Shown: piece after piece, positions 47,154-55,410 of the stretch
How positions within the stretch are numbered: position 1 is the stretch's first letter
Layout: every line of letters starts with the position of its first letter
Assembly (NCBI RefSeq): GCF_000585375.1
Contig: NZ_KK073874.1
Span: 7,413,913-7,477,912, forward strand
Source of the DNA: Cryptosporangium arvum DSM 44712
GTDB taxonomy: Bacteria > Actinomycetota > Actinomycetes > Mycobacteriales > Cryptosporangiaceae
Length of the DNA stretch: 64,000 bases
Direction: 5' to 3'
The notes under the pieces: generated by a model
Seen by the model: the letters and a program-made list of their open reading frames with translations, nothing else
Databases searched by the model: none
Told to the model about the DNA's origin: nothing
Position numbers and translations under genes: made by a program

Positions 47154-48554
47154 GTGACGGTCCCCCTCGGAACCGCGCTGGCTCGGGTCACGATCAGCAC
47201 CCCGAAACGCCGGATAGACGTCGCGTTACCCGAAGACCTGGCGGTCGCCGAACTGCTGCCGAGCCTGCTGGCGCACGCCGGCGAGAGCGCGGCCGACGAC
47301 GGTGAGCGCCACGGCGGCTGGGTGCTGCACACGGCGACCGGTACCCGGTTGGCCGGCGACCGCAACCTGGCCGGCCAGGGCGTGCGCGACGGTGACGTCC
47401 TGCACCTGCTGCCCGGGCGCTCCGAGTGGCCGGAACTGGAGTACGACGACGTCGTCGAGGCGATCGCGAGCGGCGCGCGCCGACACGGACGCTCGTGGGG
47501 CGCCCCGGCGACGCGCCGGGCCGCGCTCGCCGTCGGAGCGTGCACGCTCTCGCTCGGCGTGCTCGGGATCGCCGCGTCGGGACCACCGTGGCAGCTGCCG
47601 GGAGGGCTCGCCCTCGGGGTCGCGCTGCTGCTCGCCATCGTCGGCACCGTGCTGGCCCGGGCCGCGGGCGACGCGCTGGCCGGCGTCGCCGTCGCCGCAC
47701 CCGGTCTGCTGTACGCGTTCCTCGGTGGGGCGGTGCTGGCCGCGCCCGGCGGTTCGCAGCTGTCCGACCTGGGCGCCCCCGACCTGCTGCTCGGCTCGGT
47801 GACGCTCGCCGCCACCGGCCTGATCGGCTATTTCGGCGTCGGCGCCCGGGGACGGGCGCTCGTGGCCGGGATCGCCGCCGGGTTGCTCGGCCTGCTCGGC
47901 GGGCTCCTCGGGGTGCTCACCGGGATGTCGACGGGAGGCGTGGCCGCGATCGTGCTGACGACCGGCATCACGCTGCTGCCCGCCTACCCGCTGCTCTCGA
48001 TGCGGATCGGGAAGCTGCCGATGCCCGCGCTGCCCCAGCGCACCGAGGAACTGCTGCGCGACGACCCGGTGCCCCAGCGGTCCGAGGTGTTCGCGGCCGT
48101 CGCCCGGGCCGACGAGGTACTCACCGGCCTGCTGCTCGCGGTCGGGGTGGTGACCGTCGTCTGCGTCGGCGTCCTGCTCGGCTCCGCCGACGGTGGTGCG
48201 GCGCTCGTGCTGGTCGTGATCGCGTCGCTGGCGCTGCTGCTCCGGGGACGGCTCTTCCCGACCCCACGGCAGCGCCTCCCCCTGCTCATCGGGGGCTGCA
48301 TCGGTCTCGCGCTGCTGTTCTCCGCGCTCGCCCTCACCGGCGCGGTGGTGGTGGCGCTGCCGCTCGCCCTGCTGATCGGCGGTGCGGTGCTCGGCGCGGG
48401 CCTGCTCTACAGCCGCCGCAACCCCTCGCCCTACGTCGGCCGGTTCGCCGACATCCTCGACGTACTGCTGCTCGTGTCGCTGCTGCCCGTCGCCTGCACG
48501 CTCACCGGGTTCTACGGCTACGTGCAGGGGCTGTTCGCCTCGCTGGGGCGGTGA
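47154..48554 (+). CDS. eccD: Type VII secretion membrane protein EccD
   Basis: 466 residues from GTG at 47154 (GGAGG 9 bases upstream). The N-terminal ubiquitin-like domain (about 1-85, LARVTISTPKRRIDVALPEDLAVAELLPSLL...GVRDGDVLHLLPG) is followed by about 11 membrane helices (for example ALAVGACTLSLGVLGIAASG, LALGVALLLAIVGTVLAR, LLFSALALTGAVVVALPLALLIGGAVLG). EccD forms the membrane pore scaffold with EccB, C and E. It lies 6 bases before eccB, so the two are co-translated. Confidence 0.95.
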   Translation: MTVPLGTALARVTISTPKRRIDVALPEDLAVAELLPSLLAHAGESAADDGERHGGWVLHTATGTRLAGDRNLAGQGVRDGDVLHLLPGRSEWPELEYDDVVEAIASGARRHGRSWGAPATRRAALAVGACTLSLGVLGIAASGPPWQLPGGLALGVALLLAIVGTVLARAAGDALAGVAVAAPGLLYAFLGGAVLAAPGGSQLSDLGAPDLLLGSVTLAATGLIGYFGVGARGRALVAGIAAGLLGLLGGLLGVLTGMSTGGVAAIVLTTGITLLPAYPLLSMRIGKLPMPALPQRTEELLRDDPVPQRSEVFAAVARADEVLTGLLLAVGVVTVVCVGVLLGSADGGAALVLVVIASLALLLRGRLFPTPRQRLPLLIGGCIGLALLFSALALTGAVVVALPLALLIGGAVLGAGLLYSRRNPSPYVGRFADILDVLLLVSLLPVACTLTGFYGYVQGLFASLGR

Positions 48555-48560
48555 GCCGGC

Positions 48561-49952
48561 GTGGCCTCCCGCAAGGACCAGCTGCACTCCTACCAGTTCA
48601 TGCTGCAGCGGGCGATCTCCGCGCTGATCATGCGGGAGACCGACCCGGCACAGTCCCCGCTGCGCCGGGGCGTCGGAGCGGCGTTCATCGGCGTGATGGT
48701 GACGGTGATCGTCGCCGCGGCTTTCGGTATCTACGGGCTGCTGACGAAGACCGGCAGCAACCGGTGGCAGTTCGACAACGCGGTCGTGGTCGAGAAGGAG
48801 ACGGGGGCGACGTTCGTCTACCTGGGCGGTGGCCTGACGCCGACCGTCAACCTGACGAGTGCGCTCCTGATCTCCGGGCAGAGCGCGGCGAAGACGTTCA
48901 CGGTGCCGCGCAACTCGCTGACCGACGTGCCTCGCGGCCGGCCGGTCGGCATCGTCGGAGCACCGGCCTCGCTCCCGGACACCAAGCACCTGCTCACCGG
49001 CGCCTGGGCCGCCTGCCGCCTACCGGCGCAGGACGCCGCCGGGCAGCCGACCGTGGCCACCGCGCTGCTGGTCGGACGGGTGGCCGCCGGTGGGACACCG
49101 GTCGGTGACCGCAGCCTCTACGTCCGCGGTCGCACCGCCGACGGCGAGTCCGCCGACTACCTGGTGTGGCACGGGCACCGCTACCGGCTCACCGCGCCGA
49201 AAGCGGCGGCGGCGCTGTTCACGAGCGGCACCGCGCCGATCGACGTCGGTGGCGCCTGGCTGAACACGCTTCCGGAGGGTGACCCGATCGGCCGGATCGC
49301 GGTCCCGAAGGCCGGGAACTCGTCGACGAAGGTGCCCGGCCGCACGGTCGGTGACGTGGTCGTCGACCGCCGGGATGCGAGCGGGACGTTCTACCTGGTC
49401 GTCGACGACGGGCTGGCCCGCCTCACCCCACTGCAGATGGACCTGCTCAAGTCCGAGCGGGCGGTGACGCCGCGCGAGATCCCCCCGGCCGAGATCGCCG
49501 CGGTACCCGTCAGCACCCGGCTGGCCTCGTCGTCGCCGACCGCGCAGCGCGCCCCCGAGCGTCGGCCCACCCCGCTCGAGGTGCCGGCCGAGGGCAGCGT
49601 CTGCGCCACGTTCGACGCCAGGGGCGGCGCCGCGCCGACGCTCGCGGTGTCCTCGGGCGCGGACGCGGACACCGGAGCGATCGTGACCGCGAAGCAGACC
49701 ACCGACGGCGCGATGCTGGCCGACCGGGTGAGCGTGCCGCCCGGCCGGGCCGCGATCGTCCGTGACCGGGAGAGCGGGACGTATTCCCTGGTGACCGATC
49801 AGGGCAAGCGGTTCCCGGTCGAGTCGGGCGAGGCGTTGGCGGCCCTCGGCTACACCGACGCGGACGCGGTCACGATGCCCCGCGCCCTCCTCGGCCGGCT
49901 TCCGACCGGCCCGGCGCTCACCCGCGCGGACGCCGTCACACCGATCGGATGA
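48561..49952 (+). CDS. eccB: Type VII secretion membrane protein EccB
   Basis: 463 residues from GTG. The conserved cytoplasmic start (ASRKDQLHSYQFMLQRAISALIMRETDPAQSPLRR) matches EccB. One membrane helix (AAFIGVMVTVIVAAAFGIYGLL) precedes a large extracytoplasmic domain with repeated R-domains (SRWQFDNAVVVEKETGATFVYLGG, LTDVPRGRPVGIVGAPASLP) and a final LALGYTDADAVTMPRALLGRLPTGPALTRADA, which is the typical EccB end. It links the pore to the periplasm-like space and to the mycosin. Confidence 0.95.
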   Translation: MASRKDQLHSYQFMLQRAISALIMRETDPAQSPLRRGVGAAFIGVMVTVIVAAAFGIYGLLTKTGSNRWQFDNAVVVEKETGATFVYLGGGLTPTVNLTSALLISGQSAAKTFTVPRNSLTDVPRGRPVGIVGAPASLPDTKHLLTGAWAACRLPAQDAAGQPTVATALLVGRVAAGGTPVGDRSLYVRGRTADGESADYLVWHGHRYRLTAPKAAAALFTSGTAPIDVGGAWLNTLPEGDPIGRIAVPKAGNSSTKVPGRTVGDVVVDRRDASGTFYLVVDDGLARLTPLQMDLLKSERAVTPREIPPAEIAAVPVSTRLASSSPTAQRAPERRPTPLEVPAEGSVCATFDARGGAAPTLAVSSGADADTGAIVTAKQTTDGAMLADRVSVPPGRAAIVRDRESGTYSLVTDQGKRFPVESGEALAALGYTDADAVTMPRALLGRLPTGPALTRADAVTPIG

Positions 49953-50086
49953 ACGACGAGCAGCGCGAAAGGTGATCCACGAGTTGCCGGAGTTGTCTAC
50001 GTTAAGTGCGGCGGCGGCCGATGCGGTGGCGGCCGCCTCCCCAATGGAGCGACATTCGCTCGAACATGGAGAGAGGTGATTTCGCA

Positions 50087-50431
50087 ATGGCTCTGCAAGC
50101 TCAGTCAAGCACGATGCAGAACGCTGCGAAGAAGGCGGAAAACGTCGGCGAAGGTATCGCGGCCAACCTGGCGAACCTGCTGATGACGATCGAGACGACC
50201 GGTGCCGCGTCGATGCGGGGCGACTCGGGCAAGGCGCTGCAAGCGGCGGCTCCGCAGATCGATGCCAACCTGAAGAAGATCCTCAACGCCCTGAACACGA
50301 TCGCCTCGCACGTCTCGCAAGGCGCGGTGGAGTATTCGGGGCAGGACGGACAGGCTGCGGCCGAGCTCAACAACCTCACGTCGGCCTTCGACATCAACAG
50401 CCCCATCATCAGCGCGTTGAACGGCCGCTGA
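50087..50431 (+). CDS. Small Esx-type helical-hairpin protein without canonical WXG
   Basis: 114 residues from ATG at 50087 (GAGAGG ribosome binding site). Two long helices flank a turn (TTGAASMRGDSGKALQAAAPQIDANLKKIL) in the place of WXG; the Trp is absent and the turn reads MRGDSG. Position directly after eccB, followed by a second small helical protein, is the classic layout for an EsxB/EsxA-type secreted heterodimer. The C-terminus ends FDINSPIISALNGR. Confidence 0.8.
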   Translation: MALQAQSSTMQNAAKKAENVGEGIAANLANLLMTIETTGAASMRGDSGKALQAAAPQIDANLKKILNALNTIASHVSQGAVEYSGQDGQAAAELNNLTSAFDINSPIISALNGR

Positions 50432-50452
50432 GCCGCCGGAGAGGAGTACGCC

Positions 50453-50755
50453 ATGCCGCTCGAAGCCGATGACATCTTCTACGAGTTCGAAGGTGTTCAG
50501 CTGGTCTCCGAGGCCATCGCCTCGTTCTGCAAGCAGATGGACACGAACCTCGCCGAGGTCGACGCCGCGTTCGCGAGCATGACCTGGGAGAGCCCGGACA
50601 GCAAGGCCCTGTTCGAGCAGTGCAAGACCCAGTGGCACCAGGGTGCCGACGGGCTGCGCGAGGTCCTGCAGACCCAGCTCGCACCGAAGGTGGGGCAGGC
50701 CGGGATCGACATGCACGAGCTCGACAAGAAGGTCGGCGCCCGGTTCCTGGCGTAA
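50453..50755 (+). CDS. Small Esx-type helical-hairpin protein with WES turn
   Basis: 100 residues, exactly WXG100 size, with a helix-turn-helix where the turn is FASMTWESPDSKALFEQCKTQWHQG, that is WES in place of WXG. N-terminal helices (VQLVSEAIASFCKQMDTNLAEVDAA) and a C-terminal helix (LREVLQTQLAPKVGQAGIDMHELDKKVGARFL) complete the hairpin. Likely heterodimer partner of the protein at 50087-50431 and an EccC substrate. Followed by a perfect terminator hairpin. Confidence 0.85.
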   Translation: MPLEADDIFYEFEGVQLVSEAIASFCKQMDTNLAEVDAAFASMTWESPDSKALFEQCKTQWHQGADGLREVLQTQLAPKVGQAGIDMHELDKKVGARFLA

Positions 50756-50767
50756 GGGCTTTCGAGG

Positions 50768-50800
50768 AAACGGCCCCGGTGCGGTGCACCGGGGCCGTTT
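50768..50800. terminator. Perfect bidirectional terminator between the esx pair and mycP
   Basis: AAACGGCCCCGGTGC pairs perfectly with GCACCGGGGCCGTTT (15-bp stem, GGT loop), and each strand ends in TTT. It lies between the convergent esx operon and the mycosin gene, 13 bases after the one stop and 14 before the other. Confidence 0.85.
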
Positions 50801-50813
50801 CGCGTGCGTGACG

Positions 50814-52061
50814 TCAGCGGCGGTCCTCGAACAGCTGACGCGGAGGCTCCGGCACGTCGTCCTCCGGATGTTCCTCCGGGCGCGGAGCGATCCCGGGCCG
50901 CCAGCCGCGTCGGCGCCCGAGCGGCAGCGCGATCGCGAACCCGAGGCCGAGCAACGCGACCACACCCAGGCCGGCCGCCGTCGCCGTCTCGATCGCCGTG
51001 CTGCGCTGCCGGGCCGCCCGGGCGGCCGCGTCGGGCGGAACCGTGGCCAGGTCGGACGGGGGCGCGACCGGCGTACCGGTCGCCATGATCTCCGAGACCG
51101 CCTGCGTCGGGCTCACCACGCCGTGCCCGGCACCCGCGGACATCGGCGTCGCGGTGGCGAGCAGTCGCTTCACGACCTCGGCCGCGCGCATCGACGGCCA
51201 CCGGCTCCGGACGAGCGCCGCCGTGCCGGCCACGTACGCGGCGGCGTACGCGCTGCCGTCGACCTGGGCGAGGCCACCGCCGGTCTGGGTGGAGAGCATC
51301 GCGTCGCCGGGAGCGACCAGATCGATCACGCCGGTGCCACCCAGCAGCTCCGTCACACCGCCGAGCGTTCCGTCGACGTCGATCGGGCCGACGCCGAGCA
51401 CGTCCTCGTACGCCGCCGGGTACGGGGTGACCGGCCCGTCCGGCGACGGCGGGCCGTCGCCGACGGTGGCGACCACCACGACGTCGGCGGCGACGGCCGC
51501 CGCCACCGCGGACTTCACGTCCGGGTCGTCGACGTAGGTGACCACCGGTACGACGAGCACGTCCGGCTTCGCCTCGGTGGCGGCTCGGATCGCGTCGGCG
51601 AGCGTCCCCGGGGTGCCGGCCGACCGGTCGGTCTCGTCGTCGGGTGGTGTGATCACCTCGCCGGTGGAGACCCGGTAGGGCACGATCGTCGCCTTCGGCG
51701 CCAGGCCGTGGAAGCCGATGTCGGGCACCTGGGCCGCGGCGATCAGACCCGCGACCCGCGTCCCGAAGCCCTCGCAGTCGGTCGACGGCGACGAGTCGTC
51801 GGGCAGCAGATCCGCACCGCCGGACACCCGGCCACGCAACTGCGGGTGCTCACCGTCCACCCCGGAGGCGAGCACCGCGACCCGCACCCCGGACCCGGCG
51901 GCCACCGGCCAGATGGTCTCCGGCTCGAGCCGCTGCTGCGGCCAGGGCACCCCGGGAAGTGGTTTGCCGGGCTCGGCGCACTGGTCCGCGGCGGCCGCCG
52001 GTGAGCCCGGCACCACCAGTGCGGCCAGTACCGCGACCGCCGCCAGGACGCGCGCTCTCAT
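50814..52061 (-). CDS. mycP: Mycosin (S8 subtilase) with all catalytic residues replaced
   Basis: 415 residues with a signal peptide (ARVLAAVAVLAALVVPGSPAAAA), subtilase domain and C-terminal membrane helix (AAGLGVVALLGLGFAIALPLG) with a basic tail, the full MycP layout. The active-site motifs are altered: VAVLASGVDGEHP has Ala65 where VIDTGV has Asp; EGFGTRVAGLI has Phe99 for His; DGSAYAAAYVAGTAALV has Ala271 where GTS has Ser; and the oxyanion Asn position reads ATVGDG (Asp202). It should not cleave peptides. Mycosin presence, independent of proteolysis, is known to stabilise mycobacterial ESX complexes, so a structural role fits. Overlaps the AAA+ gene by 4 bases. Confidence 0.93.
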   Translation of the reverse strand: MRARVLAAVAVLAALVVPGSPAAAADQCAEPGKPLPGVPWPQQRLEPETIWPVAAGSGVRVAVLASGVDGEHPQLRGRVSGGADLLPDDSSPSTDCEGFGTRVAGLIAAAQVPDIGFHGLAPKATIVPYRVSTGEVITPPDDETDRSAGTPGTLADAIRAATEAKPDVLVVPVVTYVDDPDVKSAVAAAVAADVVVVATVGDGPPSPDGPVTPYPAAYEDVLGVGPIDVDGTLGGVTELLGGTGVIDLVAPGDAMLSTQTGGGLAQVDGSAYAAAYVAGTAALVRSRWPSMRAAEVVKRLLATATPMSAGAGHGVVSPTQAVSEIMATGTPVAPPSDLATVPPDAAARAARQRSTAIETATAAGLGVVALLGLGFAIALPLGRRRGWRPGIAPRPEEHPEDDVPEPPRQLFEDRR

Positions 52062-53722
52062 GTGCCGGTGGCGGCGAGCAGATCGTCGATCGTGAGCGTC
52101 TGCAGGTCCTGGCGGGTCGGGACGCGGCCCAGTTTGCGGAGCCGGCCGGACTGCGCCTTACGCATGCCCTCGAGCAACTTGCGGGCCTCGCGGGCGTTGC
52201 CGAAGTTCGGCCCCCGATCGATGCCGGCGAAGTGCTCGTAGAGCGCGTCCTCGAGGCCCGGCTCCAGCCGGTAGTCGTCGGCGCCGGCGATCCGCTCGCT
52301 GATCAGCGTCAACTCGGCCGGGGCGTAGTTGACGAACTCCATCGTCTTCGCGAAACGGGACGCCAGACCGGAGTTCGTGTCGAGGAACGTGGTCATCTCG
52401 TTGGTGTAGCCGGCGACGATCACCGCGAGCCGGTCACGGTGGTCCTCCATCAGTTTCACCAACATGTCGATCGCTTCCTGGCCGAAATCGGCGCCGCCGC
52501 CGCTCGACCGGGAGAGCGTGTACGCCTCGTCGATGAACAGCACGCCGCCCATCGCCTCGTCGACGACCGCCGCCGTCTTCTCGGCGGTGTGGCCGATGTA
52601 CTGGCCCACCAGATCGCGGCGGGAGACTTCCTTGAACGTGCCGTCGGGCAGGACGCCGAGGCTCTTGAGCAGCTGCCCGTAGAGCCGGGCCACAGTGGTT
52701 TTACCCGTGCCGGGCGCGCCGGTGAAGATCAGGTGGTGGCTGACCGCCCCGACCGACAGCCCGGCCTCGCGCCGCCACGCGTTCACCTGCATCTCGTCGA
52801 TGAGCGCACGCACCTCGGCCTTGACCCCGTCGAGGCCGACCATCGCGTCGAGCTTCTCGAGCAGCGTGTCGACCTCGGCCTGACGCGCCTCGGCCGCGTC
52901 GTCCCGGGCGCCCGCGCCCGGTTCCCGGTTCGCGCTGATCGTGGGGTTCGCGCCCGGCTCGACCTCGATCTCCGGGGTGGCGGTGGCTTCGAACTCGCAG
53001 GCCTCGATCGTGCCGCCGCAGCCGGTGCCGATCAGGATGCCGACGCCGCCGGTGTGGTGGATCCGGCAGGAGCGGACCACCGGCTTGCTGTCGTAGACCG
53101 CGGCCAGCCCGACGTCGCCGGTCCGGGCGATCTCGCAGCGGTCCAACGTGGGGCGGCCGGCCTGGTAGACGTACACGCCGCGGTAGCCGGTGCCGGTGAC
53201 CTTGGTGTCGACGATCGTCGGGTCGGCGCCCAACCGGACGATGATGCCGTCGTCGGTGACGTCGGAGACCGTGCACCCGGCGATCCGGCCGGTCGCGTCG
53301 GAGAACACGATGCCGTGCTGGCCGGCGGTGATCGTGCAGTTCTCCGCACGCACGTCCGCGCCGTCCTCCGCGGTCAGCGCGGCGCCGTAGCCGGCGGCCA
53401 ACCGGCAGTCGGAGAGCTCGAGCCGTCCGCCGGTCGCCCGGACCGCCGGCCCGTCGGACGAGCGCAGGATCAGACCCCGCACGGTGACCGTGGCGTTCCG
53501 GGCCTCCAGCGCCGGGCGGCCGAGACCGGTCGCGTCGACCGTCACCTCCCCGGCGTCGTCGAGGGCGGTCAGCGTGATCGTCGTGTCCCGCAGGGACACG
53601 GCGGCCGCGTACTCACCCGCGTCGAGCGTGATCGTTCCCCCGGGCTCGACGACCTCCAGGGCGTCGGCGAGCGTGGGTAACGCTCCCGGCCGGCGGGAGG
53701 AGACGAGAAGTGTGCGCGCCAT
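52058..53722 (-). CDS. EccA-type AAA+ ATPase with N-terminal right-handed beta-helix
   Basis: 554 residues. Residues 20-265 form a parallel beta-helix of repeated short strands (LEARNATVTVRGLILRSSDGPAVRATGGRLELSDC, ENCTITAGQHGIVFSDATGRIAGC, GVYVYQAGRPTLDRCEIARTG). Residues 300-540 form a CbbX/EccA-class AAA+ domain with Walker A (FTGAPGTGKTTVARLYG), Walker B (GGVLFIDEAYTL) and sensor region (IVAGYTNEMTTFLDTNSGLASRF). In mycobacterial EccA the N-terminus is a TPR domain instead. It probably recognises or unfolds ESX substrates in the cytoplasm, with the beta-helix as the recognition surface. Coupled to mycP. Confidence 0.88.
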   Translation of the reverse strand: MARTLLVSSRRPGALPTLADALEVVEPGGTITLDAGEYAAAVSLRDTTITLTALDDAGEVTVDATGLGRPALEARNATVTVRGLILRSSDGPAVRATGGRLELSDCRLAAGYGAALTAEDGADVRAENCTITAGQHGIVFSDATGRIAGCTVSDVTDDGIIVRLGADPTIVDTKVTGTGYRGVYVYQAGRPTLDRCEIARTGDVGLAAVYDSKPVVRSCRIHHTGGVGILIGTGCGGTIEACEFEATATPEIEVEPGANPTISANREPGAGARDDAAEARQAEVDTLLEKLDAMVGLDGVKAEVRALIDEMQVNAWRREAGLSVGAVSHHLIFTGAPGTGKTTVARLYGQLLKSLGVLPDGTFKEVSRRDLVGQYIGHTAEKTAAVVDEAMGGVLFIDEAYTLSRSSGGGADFGQEAIDMLVKLMEDHRDRLAVIVAGYTNEMTTFLDTNSGLASRFAKTMEFVNYAPAELTLISERIAGADDYRLEPGLEDALYEHFAGIDRGPNFGNAREARKLLEGMRKAQSGRLRKLGRVPTRQDLQTLTIDDLLAATGT

Positions 53723-53828
53723 GGCTCCGTCTGATTCTCGGGTGTCGGCCGCTGAGCACCGTATCCGATGGTGTCGATGCTCTGGCTAGGCTTCCGGCCG
53801 GAACTTCCGGCTTTCGAGAGGGCGCGCG

Positions 53829-54704
53829 GTGACCGAATCGGCGTACGGCGCGGCGGCGTGGCAGCCGGCGAACGAGACCGAACTGCTGATGCACCACGCG
53901 CTGCTGCGACAGCACACCCAGCGGTACTTCCAGCTCGCGGCGGGCGCCACGCTCTACCTGCCCGCGACGACCGAACCCGCTCGACGGCTGCACACCCGGG
54001 AACGAGACGGGCGTACCCAGCTGCTCGCGTTCACGTCGGCCGAGGGCGTCGCGCGGGTGATCGGCCGGGGCGCCGACACCGTGCTGCGCGTCGGCTACCC
54101 GCTGCTGGTGCGGGACTGGCCGGACGAGGCGTGGTGGCTGGCCCTCAACCCGGCCCTGCCGATCGAGGCGGTGCTGCCGGTGACCGCCGTGGGGTCGATC
54201 GCGTCCGGCGAGCTCGACGTCGTTCCCCCCACCCCGCCCGAGATGCTCGTGCTGCCCGGCGGCGACCTGGACGACACCCCGGCCGACGAGTTAGAGGAGC
54301 AGCTGGCCACGGCGATGGCGACCCGGAACAGCGCGCTCATCCTCGACCTGCTGGTCCTCGCCGACGTGCTGCTGCCCACGCTGCGTCCGGTGTCCGAGCC
54401 CGCGTTCGACGACCCGTACTTCCCGTGGGCCGCGATGCCGCTGATCCCGGAACTGCCGGTCGACGGTCCCGCGCTCGGCGTGTTCACCTCGGAGCAGCGG
54501 CTGTCCGACGCGACGCTGGGGGCGTCGGTGCCGACCGTGCGCACGTCGCTGCTCGAGCTGGCCGCCGCGTGGCCCGACGCGGAGTACACGATGCTGGTCA
54601 ACCCGCACACGTCGCTCGAGGTGCGGCTGTCCGGGGAGCAGGTGGCCCTGCTCGCCGAGTGGGTGGAGATCTCCGCGCTCTACTACGAGCGCGTTCCGAG
54701 CTGA
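53829..54704 (+). CDS. SseB-like protein with two related halves
   Basis: 291 residues from GTG. The N-terminal half resembles the SseB family (WQPANETELLMHHALLRQHTQRYFQLAAGATLYLPATT...LLAFTSAEGVARVIG), ending ALNPALPIEAVLPVTAV. The second half repeats the theme (DDPYFPWAAMPLIPELPVDGPALGVFTSEQRLSD...YTMLVNPHTSLEVRLSGEQVALLAEW). SseB-like domains occur in actinobacterial secretion and toxin loci without a settled function. It starts the rightward accessory operon leading to the giant effector. Confidence 0.75.
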   Translation: MTESAYGAAAWQPANETELLMHHALLRQHTQRYFQLAAGATLYLPATTEPARRLHTRERDGRTQLLAFTSAEGVARVIGRGADTVLRVGYPLLVRDWPDEAWWLALNPALPIEAVLPVTAVGSIASGELDVVPPTPPEMLVLPGGDLDDTPADELEEQLATAMATRNSALILDLLVLADVLLPTLRPVSEPAFDDPYFPWAAMPLIPELPVDGPALGVFTSEQRLSDATLGASVPTVRTSLLELAAAWPDAEYTMLVNPHTSLEVRLSGEQVALLAEWVEISALYYERVPS

Positions 54705-54720
54705 CGGTTAGAGTCGTCCC

Positions 54721-55290
54721 GTGCCGACCGCGCATCCGCGCCCCCCGCTGGCCCGCACCAGCGACGAGGCCCACGTGTACCTGGACCTGCACCCCTGTGT
54801 GTGCGGCGAGCGCGAGTTCCCGCGCTCGACGGCGATCGTCCAACTGGACGACGCCGGTGCACTGGGCAGCCGCTACGACGGCTTGTGCCCGGCCTGCGGC
54901 CGCTACCGCGAGTACGTGTTCCGCCTTCCGGCCGACCTTCTGCTGCCGCCACCCGGCGAGGTGCGCTACGGCGACGGCGCACCGTCCGAACTGCTCGATC
55001 CGGGCGAGTGGCTCTGGGTCGCCGACCGGCACGCCGGGTCGGTGCCCGCCGACGCATCCGGATTGGACCCGGCTGCGCAGCGTCAGGTGCGGGCCGCGAT
55101 CTCCGCCGCGGCCGCCGCGATGGACGAGGTGCTCGCGTTCCTCCCCGACGGCGCGGACGCGGTACCCGCCGAGGCGATGCGCACCGATCTGGGCCGCCTG
55201 GTCTACGACGACGAGCCCTACCGCTTCGACCGCGACCGGCTCGAGGTGGTGCGTGACACCTACCGCGACCTGCTCGCCGCGGTCTCGTAG
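54721..55290 (+). CDS. Small protein with CxC...CxxC zinc-ribbon-like motif
   Basis: 189 residues from GTG. Cysteines are arranged as HPCVCGEREF and GLCPACGRYREYVF, which suggests one zinc site near residues 28-62. The remainder is helical and acidic (QVRAAISAAAAAMDEVLAFLPDGADAV, DRDRLEVVRDTYRDLLAAV). No membrane segment. I do not recognise a named family. It lies 16 bases after the SseB-like gene, so it is part of the same operon. Confidence 0.7.
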   Translation: MPTAHPRPPLARTSDEAHVYLDLHPCVCGEREFPRSTAIVQLDDAGALGSRYDGLCPACGRYREYVFRLPADLLLPPPGEVRYGDGAPSELLDPGEWLWVADRHAGSVPADASGLDPAAQRQVRAAISAAAAAMDEVLAFLPDGADAVPAEAMRTDLGRLVYDDEPYRFDRDRLEVVRDTYRDLLAAVS

Positions 55291-55296
55291 TCCACT

Positions 55297-55341
55297 GTGA
55301 CGATTTGAACCCCGCGATACGGTCACGTTGTTTACCGTGAC
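55297..55341. promoter_or_regulatory. Cluster of GTGAC half-sites upstream of the effector operon
   Basis: GTGAC (55297-55301), GTCACG (55322-55327) and CGTGAC (55336-55341) recur within 45 bases, with the last two forming an inverted repeat spaced by TTGTTTAC; ACGGTCATC follows at 55345. The region is 120 bases long and AT-richer than its surroundings. It may be an operator or promoter region for the YbaB-like to effector genes. Confidence 0.45.
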
Positions 55342-55410
55342 AACACGGTCATCACCGTTCCCAGCCGCAGCGCGGTGGCCGGGACGGCAGGAAACACGGG
55401 GAGAATTCGG

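Noticed and set aside
49953-50086. A separate promoter for the esx pair (TACGTT at 49998-50003)
   Set aside because: The nearest TTG-type -35 is only 8 bases away and no correctly spaced -35 exists. Read-through from eccB is as likely.
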